A stretch of 64,000 bases of DNA from Pasteurella testudinis DSM 23072 (GTDB lineage: Bacteria; Pseudomonadota; Gammaproteobacteria; Enterobacterales; Pasteurellaceae). The DNA lies in the NCBI RefSeq assembly GCF_900176075.1, contig NZ_FWWV01000035.1, positions 62,001 to 126,000 on the forward strand, read 5' to 3'. Under the pieces are notes generated by a model that worked only from the letters and a program-made list of their open reading frames with translations, did not search any database and was not told where the DNA came from. Below are positions 26,659-36,320 of this stretch, piece after piece. A program made the translations under genes and the position numbers. The first letter of the stretch is position 1; each line of letters opens with the position of its first letter.

Positions 26659-26675
26659 AATATGATTATATTGGT
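26656..26675. promoter_or_regulatory. Palindromic operator candidate overlapping the CRP-like box
   Basis: Perfect 8-bp arms ACCAATAT and ATATTGGT surround the spacer GATT. The half-sites contain the same TTGGT/ACCAA words as UxuR/ExuR operators but in opposite polarity. Overlap with the CRP box by three bases would let a repressor exclude CRP. The cognate protein is unknown. Confidence 0.45.
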
Positions 26676-26794
26676 TTGATCTCTAGCGAATACCTTGTAA
26701 GATTTCAGCCAACCACGACCAAGGGGATAGATATTGGGATTGTGGGTAAACACATCTAACTACACTTAAGCAGTAACCAAATGGAGACTCTTTT

Positions 26795-27790
26795 ATGTTT
26801 ACCAAAAAAACGCTTCTTTCATGTGCTTTAACGACGCTTTTATCGGCAGGTATTGCCTTCGGCGCATCTGCGAAAACAACATTGAAATTAAGCCACAACA
26901 ACGACAAAACCCATCCGGTACATATCTCGATGCAATATATGGCAGACGAGGTAAAAAAATTAACCGACGGGGAAGTGATTATCCGTATTTATCCTAATAG
27001 CCAACTCGGCACGCAACGGGAGTCAATGGAATTATTACAGGCCGGTTCTCTGGACATGGCAAAATCGAACGCCAGTGAATTAGAGACGTTTGAAGCCTCA
27101 TACGGCGCTTATAACCTGCCGTATCTATTCCGCAATGTCGACCACTACTACCGTGTTTTAGCCGATCAAGAAGTCGGACAAAAAATTCTGGCCTCTTCCC
27201 AAGGCAAAGGCTTTATTGGCTTAACCTATTATGACGGTGGCGCGCGCAGTTTTTATGCCAATAAACCGATTCTTTCCCCTGCGGATTTGGTCGGTATGAA
27301 AATTCGTGTTCAACCAAGCCCAAGTGCGGTTGAGATGATTAAATTGATGGGAGCTTCTCCGACGCCGTTGGCTTATGGCGAGTTATATACCGCGTTACAA
27401 CAAAAAGTCGTGGATGGGGCTGAAAACAATCCGACGGCATTAACGCTGGCGCGTCATGGCGAAGTCGCGAAATATTTTAGCCAAGACGAACATACCATGA
27501 TTCCGGATGTGTTGGTTATCGGGGAAAAAGCCTGGGCTAAATTAACCGCTGAACAGCAAGTGGCACTGAAAAAAGCGGCTGATGATTCGATGATGTACCA
27601 CAAAGATTTGTGGGTAAAAATGATTGCCGAAAACGTTCAGGAGGCAAAGGATAAAATGGGTGTCGAATTTATCGAAGTTGAAAAACAACCGTTTATTGAC
27701 GCAGTAAAAAGTATGCACGATAAGGCGTTAGCCGATCCGACTATTGGAGAGTACATTCAAAAGATTGATGCGCTGACACCGGCGAACTGA
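26795..27790 (+). CDS. TRAP transporter substrate-binding protein (DctP family), hexuronate cluster
   Basis: A 331-residue periplasmic binding protein. The signal peptide (LLSCALTTLLSAG... ending FGASA) precedes a mature start KTTLKLSHNNDKTHPVH. The carboxylate-binding Arg is in VGMKIRVQ. Other family segments are PNSQLGTQRESMELLQAGSLDM, GGARSFYA and VDGAENNPTAL. GGAG lies before the ATG. Its membrane partners are divergently encoded at 24744-26547, an unusual split. A hairpin just after the stop may allow much more of this protein than of the following catabolic enzymes. The likely ligand is D-glucuronate or D-galacturonate, by neighbourhood. Confidence 0.92.
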   Translation: MFTKKTLLSCALTTLLSAGIAFGASAKTTLKLSHNNDKTHPVHISMQYMADEVKKLTDGEVIIRIYPNSQLGTQRESMELLQAGSLDMAKSNASELETFEASYGAYNLPYLFRNVDHYYRVLADQEVGQKILASSQGKGFIGLTYYDGGARSFYANKPILSPADLVGMKIRVQPSPSAVEMIKLMGASPTPLAYGELYTALQQKVVDGAENNPTALTLARHGEVAKYFSQDEHTMIPDVLVIGEKAWAKLTAEQQVALKKAADDSMMYHKDLWVKMIAENVQEAKDKMGVEFIEVEKQPFIDAVKSMHDKALADPTIGEYIQKIDALTPAN

Positions 27791-27810
27791 TTCGGCGGCA
27801 ACATAAACAA

Positions 27811-27839
27811 AGAGGATACTGGCAGAGGTATCCTCTTTT
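27811..27839 (+). terminator. Hairpin after dctP, probable intra-operon attenuator
   Basis: The 9-bp stem AGAGGATAC / GTATCCTCT has an 8-base loop and is followed by four T. It sits between dctP and uxuB. The short T-run suggests partial termination or 3'-end protection, which would give high binding-protein and lower enzyme expression. Confidence 0.65.
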
Positions 27840-27871
27840 GATCAAGCAACGTGAGCAAGGACATACTATCT

Positions 27872-29320
27872 ATGCATACCATTCAACAAACAACCTATGA
27901 TAAAAATAGACTCGCCCCAAAAATCCTCCATCTTGGTTTTGGTGCTTTTCATCGTGCCCATCAGGCGCTTTTTGCCGATCAGCTGGCACGGATTTCCGAT
28001 AGTGATTGGGGCTATGCCGAAGTGAACCTTATCGGCGGTGAGGATCTGATTGAACTGCTGAAAAAGCAAGATTTGCAATATTGCGTGCTGGAAAAAGGCA
28101 ACGGCAACAATACGGCGAAAATCATTAATTCGGTTTGCGAAGCGCTGCACGCACAGGTTGAGGGCGTGGAGGCAGTGTTGGAAAAAATAGCGGAGCCGCA
28201 GATTGCGATTGTGTCGCTGACGGTGACGGAAAAAGGCTATTGCACCGATCTTGCCACTGGGAAATTGGATTTAAATAATCCGTTGATCCAACAAGATTTG
28301 ACTAATCCGCAACAACCGAGTTCAGCGATTGGTTATATCGTGGAGGCGCTCAGACGGCGTAAAGCGCGCAACCTTGCCCCTTTCACCGTGATGTCTTGTG
28401 ATAATGTGATGGAAAACGGCCATATTGCCAAAAGTGCGGTTTTAGGATTGGCATACCAAATTGAGCCTGAATTGGCGCAATGGATTGAGCAAAATGTCAC
28501 TTTCCCGTGTACGATGGTGGATCGGATTGTACCAGCGGCGACGGCGGAAACCTTGCAGGAAATTGCCGATGTTTTAGGCTATTACGATCCTTGCGCGATT
28601 GCCTGCGAGGAATTTAAACAATGGGTTATCGAAGATAATTTCGTTGCCGGTCGTCCGCAGTGGGAGTTGGTCGGTGCCGAATTGGTCGAAGATGTGCGCC
28701 CGTTTGAACAGATGAAACTGCGCATGTTGAACGGCAGCCACTCTTTCTTGGCGTACCTCGGTTATTTGGGCGGTTATCCGCATATTTCCGACACCATGCA
28801 AGATCCGCATTACCGCCAAGCGGCATTAAAATTGATGTTAAACGAACAAGCGCCGACCTTGTCTATGCCGGACGGAATCGATTTGACCCGTTATGCCGAT
28901 TTGCTGATTGAGCGTTTCACCAATCCGAGTTTGAAGCACCGCACTTGGCAAATCGCAATGGACGGTAGCCAAAAACTGCCGCCGCGTATGTTGGAATCGG
29001 TGCAGTATCACCTAACACATCAGCATCATTTCCCGTTGTTGACCTTAGGCATTGCCGCTTGGATGCGCTATGTCAGCGGCGTTGACGAACAGGAGCAGCC
29101 GATTGAAGTGAAAGATCCGCTCAGTGAAAAATTCCATACGATTTATCAAAAGTGCGGTTTGCATGTGCGGGTGGTGGACGAATTACTGGCCATCGACAGC
29201 ATTTTTCCGCCATCGCTGCGTGACAATGCCTATTTTGTCAGCGAAGTGAAACGTGCTTATCAAACGTTGTTGGATTTGGGCGCAAGACAAGCGGTCAGCC
29301 GCTATCTACAGCTCGATTAA
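27872..29320 (+). CDS. uxuB: Fructuronate reductase (mannonate oxidoreductase) UxuB
   Basis: Reduces D-fructuronate to D-mannonate with NADH. The ATG at 27872 (482 residues) is chosen because AAGGA stands upstream; a GTG at 27851 has no such site. Motifs are [18 protein letters not shown] (dinucleotide site), [40 protein letters not shown], and [23 protein letters not shown] with the catalytic Lys. Nearly the same words appear in E. coli UxuB. Its product is the substrate of UxuA, made from the divergent operon. It is related to UxaB, but its FHRAHQ and LDLNNP segments mark it as UxuB. Confidence 0.96.
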   Translation: MHTIQQTTYDKNRLAPKILHLGFGAFHRAHQALFADQLARISDSDWGYAEVNLIGGEDLIELLKKQDLQYCVLEKGNGNNTAKIINSVCEALHAQVEGVEAVLEKIAEPQIAIVSLTVTEKGYCTDLATGKLDLNNPLIQQDLTNPQQPSSAIGYIVEALRRRKARNLAPFTVMSCDNVMENGHIAKSAVLGLAYQIEPELAQWIEQNVTFPCTMVDRIVPAATAETLQEIADVLGYYDPCAIACEEFKQWVIEDNFVAGRPQWELVGAELVEDVRPFEQMKLRMLNGSHSFLAYLGYLGGYPHISDTMQDPHYRQAALKLMLNEQAPTLSMPDGIDLTRYADLLIERFTNPSLKHRTWQIAMDGSQKLPPRMLESVQYHLTHQHHFPLLTLGIAAWMRYVSGVDEQEQPIEVKDPLSEKFHTIYQKCGLHVRVVDELLAIDSIFPPSLRDNAYFVSEVKRAYQTLLDLGARQAVSRYLQLD

Positions 29321-29334
29321 AAGGAGGCGACCAG

Positions 29335-30738
29335 ATGAAATCCTTTATGTGTGAAGACTTTTTGCTCTCGACTGAAACCGCTCGCCGTTTATATCACGAT
29401 TACGCCGCGCAGCAACCGATTTTTGATTACCACTGTCATTTAAATCCGCAAGAGATTGCTGAAAATCGGCAGTTTCAGGATTTAAGCGAAATTTGGTTGG
29501 CGGGCGATCACTATAAATGGCGCGCCTTGCGCACCGCCGGTGTGGAAGAGCGGTTGATTACCGGTGATGCGTCCAATTATGAAAAATATCTGGCGTGGGC
29601 AAACACCGTGCCGTTGTGTATCGGCAACCCGATTTACCATTGGACGCATTTGGAGCTGCGCCGTCCGTTCGGTATTCATGATACGTTGTTTAATCCGCAA
29701 AATGCCGACAAAATCTGGCATCAATGCAATGAAATGCTGCAAGATCGCCGCTTTTCGGCGCGCGGCATTATGCAACAAATGAATGTCAAATTGGTCGGTA
29801 CAACCGATGATCCGATTGATTCGTTGCAATACCATCAGGCGATCGCCGACGATACCAGTTTTGAGATTGACGTTGTGCCGAGTTTCCGTCCGGATAAAAT
29901 CTTCAAAATCGAATTACCGCACTTTAACGACTATCTTGAGCAACTCAGTGCGGTCAGTGATGTGGCAATTACCGGCTTTGCTGATTTACAGCGTGCGATG
30001 CTGCAACGTTTAGATCATTTTGATCGCCACGGCTGCAAATCCGCCGATCACGGCATTGAAATTCTGCGTTTTGCACCGATTCCGGCAGAAAAAGAGCTGG
30101 ATCAGATTTTACAACTGCGCCGTGATAATCAGTCGTTGAGCGAGTTGCAAATCGCCCAGTTCAGCACGGCGGTTTTAGTCTGGTTGGGGCAACAATATCA
30201 GCAACGCCGTTGGGTGATGCAGCTGCATATCGGCGCACTGCGCAACAATAACAGCCGGATGTTTAAGCTGTTGGGCGCCGATGCCGGTTTTGATTCGATT
30301 GCCGACCGCACTTTTGCCGAGCCGTTGTCACGTTTGCTCGACAGCATGGATCAAACGGATAATTTGCCGAAAACCATTATTTACTGCCTCAATCCGCGTG
30401 ATAACGAGATGATCGCCAGCATGATCGGCAATTTCCAAGGCGGTGGTGTCGGCGGCAAAATTCAGTTCGGTTCCGGTTGGTGGTTTAACGATCAAAAAGA
30501 CGGCATGGAGCGCCAATTGCAGCAACTTTCCCAATTGGGACTTCTGAGCCAGTTTGTCGGTATGTTGACTGATTCGCGCAGCTTTTTATCCTACACCCGA
30601 CACGAATATTTCCGCCGGATTTTATGTGAAATGTTAGGTCAATGGGTGGAAAAAGGCGAAGCGCCGAATGATTTGGATCTGCTGGGTAATATGGTGAAAA
30701 ATATCTGTTTTAACAATGCGAAAAACTATTTTAAGTAA
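29335..30738 (+). CDS. uxaC: Uronate isomerase UxaC
   Basis: A 467-residue enzyme of the amidohydrolase fold, isomerising D-glucuronate to D-fructuronate and D-galacturonate to D-tagaturonate. It has the metal-ligand pair in [29 protein letters not shown] in the middle, HIGALRNNN, and [13 protein letters not shown] then [19 protein letters not shown] at the end. AAGGAGG precedes the ATG, a strong site. Because it can give tagaturonate as well, it may link galacturonate to the uxaB-uxaA genes of the first cluster. It stands 14 bases after uxuB and 9 before the second kdgK. Confidence 0.97.
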   Translation: MKSFMCEDFLLSTETARRLYHDYAAQQPIFDYHCHLNPQEIAENRQFQDLSEIWLAGDHYKWRALRTAGVEERLITGDASNYEKYLAWANTVPLCIGNPIYHWTHLELRRPFGIHDTLFNPQNADKIWHQCNEMLQDRRFSARGIMQQMNVKLVGTTDDPIDSLQYHQAIADDTSFEIDVVPSFRPDKIFKIELPHFNDYLEQLSAVSDVAITGFADLQRAMLQRLDHFDRHGCKSADHGIEILRFAPIPAEKELDQILQLRRDNQSLSELQIAQFSTAVLVWLGQQYQQRRWVMQLHIGALRNNNSRMFKLLGADAGFDSIADRTFAEPLSRLLDSMDQTDNLPKTIIYCLNPRDNEMIASMIGNFQGGGVGGKIQFGSGWWFNDQKDGMERQLQQLSQLGLLSQFVGMLTDSRSFLSYTRHEYFRRILCEMLGQWVEKGEAPNDLDLLGNMVKNICFNNAKNYFK

Positions 30739-30747
30739 GGACGCAAC

Positions 30748-31695
30748 ATGAAAAAGATTGCCGTTGTCGGCGAGTGCATGATTGAGCTTTCGTTGAAAGA
30801 AAATGATCCGAAATTGGCATTCGGCGGCGATACGCTCAATACCGCGGTTTATCTGTCGCGCCTGCTCGATCACCGTCATTTTTCAGTCAGTTATGTGACC
30901 GCACTTGGGCAAGATCCGTTCAGTCGGCAAATGTTGGCGCAATGGCAGCAAGAAGGGATTGAGACCGACTTAGTGCAACAGCGTGCCGACAAGCTGCCGG
31001 GATTGTATTCGATTGTGACCGATGCGCAGGGCGAACGCAGTTTTTATTATTGGCGCAATGATTCCGCCGCGCGTTATTGGCTGCAAGGGGAGCAAAGCGA
31101 GGTGGTTTTAAGCCGTTTGCAAGCGTTTGATTATTGTTATCTGAGCGGTATCAGCGTGGCGATTTTGGACAGCGTCAGTTTGGAAAAACTCTACGCCCTG
31201 TTGCGGCAAATCAAAGCCAACGGCGGCAAGGTGATTTTCGATAATAATTACCGCCCGCGTCTTTGGCAAGATGCCGATGCGGCGCGGCAGGTGTATCAAA
31301 AAATCCTTGCTTTCACCGACATTGCCTTTTTAACCCTGGACGATGAAACCGCACTTTGGGGCGATGATCACGATAAAGCAGGCGAAAGTGCGGTCGAGGC
31401 GGTGATTGCGCGCACACAAGGTTACGGCGTGGCAGAAATCGTGATCAAACGCGGTGCGGACAGTTGCATTGTCGCAACAGGGGAGAAACGGTTTGAGATT
31501 GCGGCGAATAACATTGCCGCAGAAAAGGTGATCGATACCACCGCCGCCGGCGATTCCTTCAGCGCCGGCTATCTGGCGGCACGCTTGCACGGTGATTCGG
31601 TCGAAACGGCGGCACGGCAGGGACACCGCTTGGCGGCAGCCGTGATTCAACAGCGCGGCGCGATTATTCCACAGAGTGCAATGCCGCTGAAATAA
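30748..31695 (+). CDS. kdgK: 2-keto-3-deoxygluconate kinase KdgK, copy 2
   Basis: A 315-residue PfkB-family kinase making KDPG from KDG, closing the glucuronate operon. Motifs are as in copy 1: FGGDTLNTAVYLSRL, FDNNYRPRLW, DTTAAGDSFSAGY. The two genes agree almost base for base from the GECMIEL codons through about residue 160, then in blocks further on. Changes cluster around residues 150-180 and at the last 40 residues. Each operon therefore has its own terminal kinase, an arrangement that allows independent induction. No KDPG aldolase gene (eda) lies in the window. Confidence 0.94.
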   Translation: MKKIAVVGECMIELSLKENDPKLAFGGDTLNTAVYLSRLLDHRHFSVSYVTALGQDPFSRQMLAQWQQEGIETDLVQQRADKLPGLYSIVTDAQGERSFYYWRNDSAARYWLQGEQSEVVLSRLQAFDYCYLSGISVAILDSVSLEKLYALLRQIKANGGKVIFDNNYRPRLWQDADAARQVYQKILAFTDIAFLTLDDETALWGDDHDKAGESAVEAVIARTQGYGVAEIVIKRGADSCIVATGEKRFEIAANNIAAEKVIDTTAAGDSFSAGYLAARLHGDSVETAARQGHRLAAAVIQQRGAIIPQSAMPLK

Positions 31696-31797
31696 TCGTG
31701 AAATTATGGGTTGCTGTCATCTTGTTGTCATATCGCAACCTTATAATCGATTTGGATTCATCAGGCTTATTCACAACACTATAAAATAGGAGTAGCA

Positions 31798-31976
31798 ATG
31801 AAAAAATTAATGAGTTTGTCATTGGCGTTATTAGGCTCGTCGGCTATGTCAAATTACCGTCGGAAGTCTATGGCTTCTGGGCGAAAAAAGGCGTAACCAT
31901 GTTCCAAACTGACGAACCTGAATTCTTGTTGCAGTGGTTGAGCGAAAACGGTTATCGTAAACCGTATAGTAATTGA
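31798..31976 (+). pseudogene. Relic of a glycerophosphodiester phosphodiesterase-like gene (internal deletion)
   Basis: An AGGAG site and ATG at 31798 begin a signal-peptide-like sequence MKKLMSLSLALLGSSAMS. The reading frame then ends at a TAA at 31894-31896. From about 31849 another frame encodes KLPSEVYGFWAKKG then VTMFQTDEPEFLLQWL and a short tail up to the TGA at 31974-31976. The motif F-Q-T-D-x-P-x-x-L is typical of the C-terminal end of glycerophosphodiester phosphodiesterases. The most economical reading is a gene that lost almost all of its middle by a deletion joining start and end out of frame. The parent family is inferred from one motif only. Confidence 0.6.
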
Positions 31977-32000
31977 TAAAACATATTTTGTTCTTATGAC

Positions 32001-32030
32001 AAAAAACCTCAGCCAAGGCTGAGGTTTTCT
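32001..32030. terminator. Bidirectional terminator between the hexuronate region and fruA
   Basis: The 12-bp stem AAAACCTCAGCC / GGCTGAGGTTTT has a 2-base nominal loop, with A and T runs at the two sides. It can end the relic or kdgK transcript and the fruBKA transcript. Confidence 0.88.
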
Positions 32031-32049
32031 CTTATTAATCAAGGCTAAA

Positions 32050-33729
32050 TTAAACCAAACTCTCTTCTTTCGGTTTAATCGCCGCATACAGGAAGCCGGT
32101 GACGGCGGTACCGGCCAGAATTGCGACTAGATATAACAATACCGGTTGGATTGCGCCCGGAATTGCCAGTACGAAGATACCGCCGTGTGGCGCCATCAAT
32201 TGTGCGCCGAATAGCATGGATAATGCGCCGGTCAGTGCGCCGCCGGCCATGCAGCTTGGGATAACGCGCATCGGGTCGCGGGCGGCGAAGGGAATCGCAC
32301 CTTCGGAGATAAAGCACAAGCCCAACACAAACGAAGCCTTGCCACCTTCGCGTTCGCTGGCACTGAATTTTTTACGCGCCAAGAAAGTTGCCAAGCCCAT
32401 GCCGAGTGCCGGCACCATACCGGCTGCCATCACGGCTGCCATCGGCAAATATGAGGACGATGCCAACAAGCCGACGCCGAAAGTGTAAGCGGCTTTGTTG
32501 ACCGGACCGCCCATATCGAAACACATCATCGCGCCTAAGATAATTCCCAGCATAATCGCACTGCCCGACTGCATTCCGGTCAGGAATTCGGTCATGCTGC
32601 GCATGATCCATGCAACCGGTTCGCCGACGATATAAATCATAATCAAACCGACAACCAGCGTGGCGATAAACGGAATAATCAGAATCGGTTTTAACGCATT
32701 CATGGTCGGTGGCAATTTAACATGATCGGCGATGGCTTTGGCGACATAACCGGCGAGGAAACCGGAGATAATCCCGCCTAAGAAACCGGCGCCAATCGAG
32801 CTGGCGAGCATACCGCCGACCAGACCCGGCGTTAAGCCCGGACGATCGGCAATCGAGTAGGCGATATAACCGGACAGTACCGGAATCATCAAGCCGAATG
32901 CGCTGCCGCCGCCGATTTGCATTAAAGCGGCTGCCAACGTGCCTTCTTCTTTAAAGGCTTCGATCCCGAAAACAAATGACAGTGCGATAATCAAGCCGCC
33001 TGCAACCACCACCGGCAACATGTGCGAAACGCCGGTCATCAGGTGGCTGTACACGCCTTTTTTCTCGGTTTTGACTTCTTGTTTGACCGCACTTTGCGCA
33101 GTGGCGGTGAAAATTTTGGCTTCTTTGAATGCTTTGTCGAACTCGGCAGCGGTTTTCTTCAGCGCTAAACCGGTAGATGTGCGGTACATTAATTTGCCGT
33201 CGAATTTGCTTAAATCCACGTCGATATCCGCCGCCACGAACACCAAATCGGCGGCGGCCACTTCTTCGGCGCTGATTGGGTTGCCGGCACCCACTTGCCC
33301 GCGTGTCTCTACTTTGACGTTCCAACCTTGCTGTTTGGCATAGGCTTCGATTGCTTCCGCCGACATAAAGGTGTGCGCTACGCCGGTCGGACAGGCGGTG
33401 ACGGCAACGATATTTTTCACGCCGCCGGTGCTCGGTGCGCTGACCGCACTTTCGCTTGGGGTAACATAGTCGGCGGCATTTTCCACTGCGGTGGACAAGG
33501 TTTGTTCCGGTGCGGCAAAGGCGCTTGCCAGCTCGGTCAGATAGACTTTTTTACCGGTCAATTGCGGATTATTCGGTAAATTTGCGCCTAAGACCAGTGC
33601 GATCTCGGCATCGGCGGCGTTTTCAACTACAGTATGTCCGGCATTGGCAGCAGCCGCAGCCAAAACCTGACGCACTAAAAAGCCTTTGGCTTTGCCGGAT
33701 GCGACATCTTCGAGGAGTAGAATCTTCAT
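32050..33729 (-). CDS. fruA: Fructose PTS permease EIIBC FruA
   Basis: A 559-residue fructose transporter that imports and phosphorylates fructose to fructose 1-phosphate. An N-terminal domain of about 95 residues is a degenerate EIIB copy. The active EIIB domain follows (about 105-205), with the phospho-site Cys in VAVTACPTGVAHTFMSAEAIE. The membrane EIIC domain has around nine hydrophobic helices, including GGLIIALSFVFGIEAF, LMIPVLSGYIAYSIADRPG and CFDMGGPVNKAAYTFG. It is the last gene of fruBKA, four bases after fruK. Confidence 0.96.
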   Translation of the reverse strand: MKILLLEDVASGKAKGFLVRQVLAAAAANAGHTVVENAADAEIALVLGANLPNNPQLTGKKVYLTELASAFAAPEQTLSTAVENAADYVTPSESAVSAPSTGGVKNIVAVTACPTGVAHTFMSAEAIEAYAKQQGWNVKVETRGQVGAGNPISAEEVAAADLVFVAADIDVDLSKFDGKLMYRTSTGLALKKTAAEFDKAFKEAKIFTATAQSAVKQEVKTEKKGVYSHLMTGVSHMLPVVVAGGLIIALSFVFGIEAFKEEGTLAAALMQIGGGSAFGLMIPVLSGYIAYSIADRPGLTPGLVGGMLASSIGAGFLGGIISGFLAGYVAKAIADHVKLPPTMNALKPILIIPFIATLVVGLIMIYIVGEPVAWIMRSMTEFLTGMQSGSAIMLGIILGAMMCFDMGGPVNKAAYTFGVGLLASSSYLPMAAVMAAGMVPALGMGLATFLARKKFSASEREGGKASFVLGLCFISEGAIPFAARDPMRVIPSCMAGGALTGALSMLFGAQLMAPHGGIFVLAIPGAIQPVLLYLVAILAGTAVTGFLYAAIKPKEESLV

Positions 33730-33733
33730 GTAA

Positions 33734-34675
33734 TTATCCTTCTAAAACGTTAATTTCAACTTGCTGCAAAATTTGATTGACCAACGTGTGGTCGCTAATG
33801 CCGACATTGCTTTGCGACACGGCAAATGCCGATACCGCACTGGCAAATGCCAAAGTTTGTTGTTGTGGCCATTGCCGGCTGATTCCATAAATCAAACCGG
33901 CGACCATTGAATCGCCTGCGCCGACGGTGCTGACCACATTTTGGCACTTCGGCGGACGTGCCTGCACTACGCCGTCGTCGCTCAGCCAAATCGAACCCTC
34001 TGCGCCCATTGAGATAATCACATTGGCAATGCCTTGTGCTTGCAATTGCTTGGCGGCGGCGACAATCTCTGCCAAACCGTTTAACGGTTTGCCGATCCAG
34101 GCTTCCAGTTCGCGGTGATTTGGTTTGACCAGCCATGGATTGGCTTTTAAGCCAGCAGTCAGGGCGGCATTGCTGCTGTCGAGCACCACTTTTACCCCGC
34201 TTTGTGCCAAACGGCTTAACCATTGGGTAAACTGCTCGGGCGTAACCCCGCGCGGCAGGCTGCCGCACACGGCGACGATCTCAAACGCCTTGCTCCAGTT
34301 TAAAGAGTCCTGCACAAATTTAGTCCAAGCACTGTCATCGATTTGATAGCCCAAGAAATTCAGGTCGGTGACATCAGCCTCCGTTTCAGTGATTTTTACA
34401 TTGATTCGTGTCTTACCGGGAACACGCTGGAATTTATCTTCCAAACGTAAACGCTGAAACATCTGGCTGAAGTCACCTTGATTGTCCTCGCCGAGAAAAC
34501 CGCTCACCGCCACATCAACATTCAAATCATGCAGCACTTTCGCCACATTAATGCCTTTGCCGGCCGGAAACAGCCCTAAGGTTTCAACGGTATTCACCTC
34601 GCCGAGTTCGATTTTTGCCAAGCGCCCGACCAAGTCATAGGCGGTGTTTAAGGTAACGGTTGCAATTTTCGCCAT
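33734..34675 (-). CDS. fruK: 1-Phosphofructokinase FruK
   Basis: A 313-residue PfkB-family kinase converting fructose 1-phosphate to fructose 1,6-bisphosphate with ATP. Typical features are IATVTLNTAYDLVGRL at the start, FPAGKGINVAKVLHDLN, GFLGEDNQGDF, KPNHRELEAWIG, and STVGAGDSMVAGLIYG with the catalytic Asp. GGGAG precedes the ATG. Two bases separate it from fruB, so translation is probably coupled. Its proteins and those of the two kdgK genes share the fold but not close similarity. Confidence 0.96.
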   Translation of the reverse strand: MAKIATVTLNTAYDLVGRLAKIELGEVNTVETLGLFPAGKGINVAKVLHDLNVDVAVSGFLGEDNQGDFSQMFQRLRLEDKFQRVPGKTRINVKITETEADVTDLNFLGYQIDDSAWTKFVQDSLNWSKAFEIVAVCGSLPRGVTPEQFTQWLSRLAQSGVKVVLDSSNAALTAGLKANPWLVKPNHRELEAWIGKPLNGLAEIVAAAKQLQAQGIANVIISMGAEGSIWLSDDGVVQARPPKCQNVVSTVGAGDSMVAGLIYGISRQWPQQQTLAFASAVSAFAVSQSNVGISDHTLVNQILQQVEINVLEG

Positions 34676-34677
34676 GA

Positions 34678-36216
34678 TTATTCTCCCAATCCGGCGGCAA
34701 TGGCTGCACCGATGGCGTCGATAGCTTGTTGCGCATCCTCGCCTTTGGCGACAAAACGTAATTTATGCCCTTTTAACGCACCGAGCGACACCACTTTCAT
34801 CATACTTTTGGCGCTGACCGGCGCAGACTGGCGATCTAGATTTTCGATTGTGATCGCCGATTGGAATTTTTTCGCGGTCTGCACCAACAAGGCGCAAGGG
34901 CGGGCGTGTAATCCGTGTTCGTTTTTCAGGCTGAAGGTGCCTTCAATTTGTCCGTTGCCATTTGCTGCGTCTGTGGCAGGGGCGGCGTTTGGTGCTGCTG
35001 CAACCGCACTTTTCACCTCTTCAATGCTGTCAGGTTCTTTCGGCGTAATGCCGGCGCCTTCGCCCAAACCGTCGGCAATCGCTTTGCCGGCCGCTTCGAT
35101 CGCGGCTTTGGCGTCATCGCCTTCGGCGACAAAACGTAAACGGTGACCGGCAACCACGCCCAATGCCACCAGCTTCATCAGGCTTTTGGCGTTAACCGTA
35201 TTTCCGGGGCGATCCAGATTTTCCACCGTCACTTTCGCGGCAAACGGTTTGACGGTGCTGACCAGCAACGCGCCCGGACGGGCGTGCAAACCGTGTTCGT
35301 TGCGCACGGTGAAGGTGCCGATCACTTGGTTAACCGCACTTTGGCTTTCGCTTTGAGCGGTTGTGCTCTGCGCGGTTGCAATTTGCGCTTTTTCGCCGTT
35401 TAACAAGGCGACAACCTGTTGCGCCGAAACCGCACTTAACAACGCCTGTTGCGTGTCGCGCTCAAGCAAACGGCTTAATACCGGATTGAGCTGTTCGTCA
35501 ACGGTGGCAACGGTAACGACCGCCTGTACGGCTTCGCCTTGTGCGTTGCGGAAAGGCTGTTTGGCACGGCTGAAAGCGACGGCGTTGAATTGGTTGCCTT
35601 GCGGATTGTCGTTAAGCCAAATGCCGTTGCCGATTGCCAAGCCGCTATCGGCGATCACTTGGCTGACAAAACGGGTGTCGACCGCACTTTTGGCTTCTAA
35701 TTTTCCGGCGTTAACCGCCGTTAAGGTCAGTGCGCTGTTTGTGTCAATGTCCAAACTGACGAAATCGGCTTGCAAGGCAGGCTCTTTTTTCTCGCCCATC
35801 AAAATCGCACGAAATTCGGCTTTATCTTGCAGCGTGACCAAGGAGACGGCGGTGTCGTCATCGCCCAGTACATGGGTTAATTGACGCAGCAATGCCAAAT
35901 GTTCGTCAGAACGGGCGGCGATACCAATCACGATATAGGCGGTGTTGCCTTCACCCCATTCGATTCCGTTAGGAAATTGAAAAATCTGCACGCCGGTTTT
36001 TTTCACCATATTACGGGTTTCTAGCGTGCCGTGCGGAATGGCGATACCGTTGCCTAAAAAGGTCGAGGTTTGTTGCTCGCGCGCCAACATTCCTTGTAAG
36101 TAGCCAGCTTCGACATAGCCGTTTTGTGCCAATGCATTGGCAGCCATTTCGATTGCTTGTTGTTTGTTATCGGCGGCTGCTGATAAATGAATGTTGTTTT
36201 CCGGTAAGTTAAACAT
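34678..36216 (-). CDS. fruB: Fructose PTS EIIA fused to two HPr-like domains, FruB
   Basis: A 512-residue cytoplasmic phosphocarrier passing phosphate from Enzyme I to FruA. The EIIA domain (about 1-145) has the active His in [13 protein letters not shown] central linker of roughly 150 residues follows. Then come two HPr domains, one with [14 protein letters not shown] (about residues 300-390) and one with [14 protein letters not shown] (about 425-510). Each keeps the His of the active site and a regulatory-site-like Ser (AKSLMK, AKSMMK). E. coli FruB has only one such domain. The linker between them is Ala- and Pro-rich. AGGAG precedes the ATG. First gene of the operon, with Cra-like and CRP-like sites upstream. 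Confidence 0.95.
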   Translation of the reverse strand: MFNLPENNIHLSAAADNKQQAIEMAANALAQNGYVEAGYLQGMLAREQQTSTFLGNGIAIPHGTLETRNMVKKTGVQIFQFPNGIEWGEGNTAYIVIGIAARSDEHLALLRQLTHVLGDDDTAVSLVTLQDKAEFRAILMGEKKEPALQADFVSLDIDTNSALTLTAVNAGKLEAKSAVDTRFVSQVIADSGLAIGNGIWLNDNPQGNQFNAVAFSRAKQPFRNAQGEAVQAVVTVATVDEQLNPVLSRLLERDTQQALLSAVSAQQVVALLNGEKAQIATAQSTTAQSESQSAVNQVIGTFTVRNEHGLHARPGALLVSTVKPFAAKVTVENLDRPGNTVNAKSLMKLVALGVVAGHRLRFVAEGDDAKAAIEAAGKAIADGLGEGAGITPKEPDSIEEVKSAVAAAPNAAPATDAANGNGQIEGTFSLKNEHGLHARPCALLVQTAKKFQSAITIENLDRQSAPVSAKSMMKVVSLGALKGHKLRFVAKGEDAQQAIDAIGAAIAAGLGE

Positions 36217-36300
36217 TCAATGCTCCTGTGCGTATGTTAAAGATAAAAACGAAATAATTTGCTTTTGGTGCTGAAAAATCAAGCTGAATGGTTAAATATT

Positions 36301-36320
36301 ATCTGAAAAATCGTTTCAGC
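36301..36320 (-). promoter_or_regulatory. Cra (FruR)-like operator upstream of fruB
   Basis: On the minus strand GCTGAAACGATTTT fits the published Cra consensus RSTGAAWCSNTHHW at every position, within a palindrome CTGAAA-N5-TTTCAG. It lies about 90 bases before the fruB start. A weaker related word, GCTGAATGGTTAAA, is at 36283-36296 on the plus strand. The regulator gene is not in the window. Confidence 0.65.

Noticed and set aside
31849-31976. Possibility that the GDPD-like fragment is a real small gene
   Set aside because: It has no start codon with a ribosome site of its own, and the good start upstream is in another frame that stops early.
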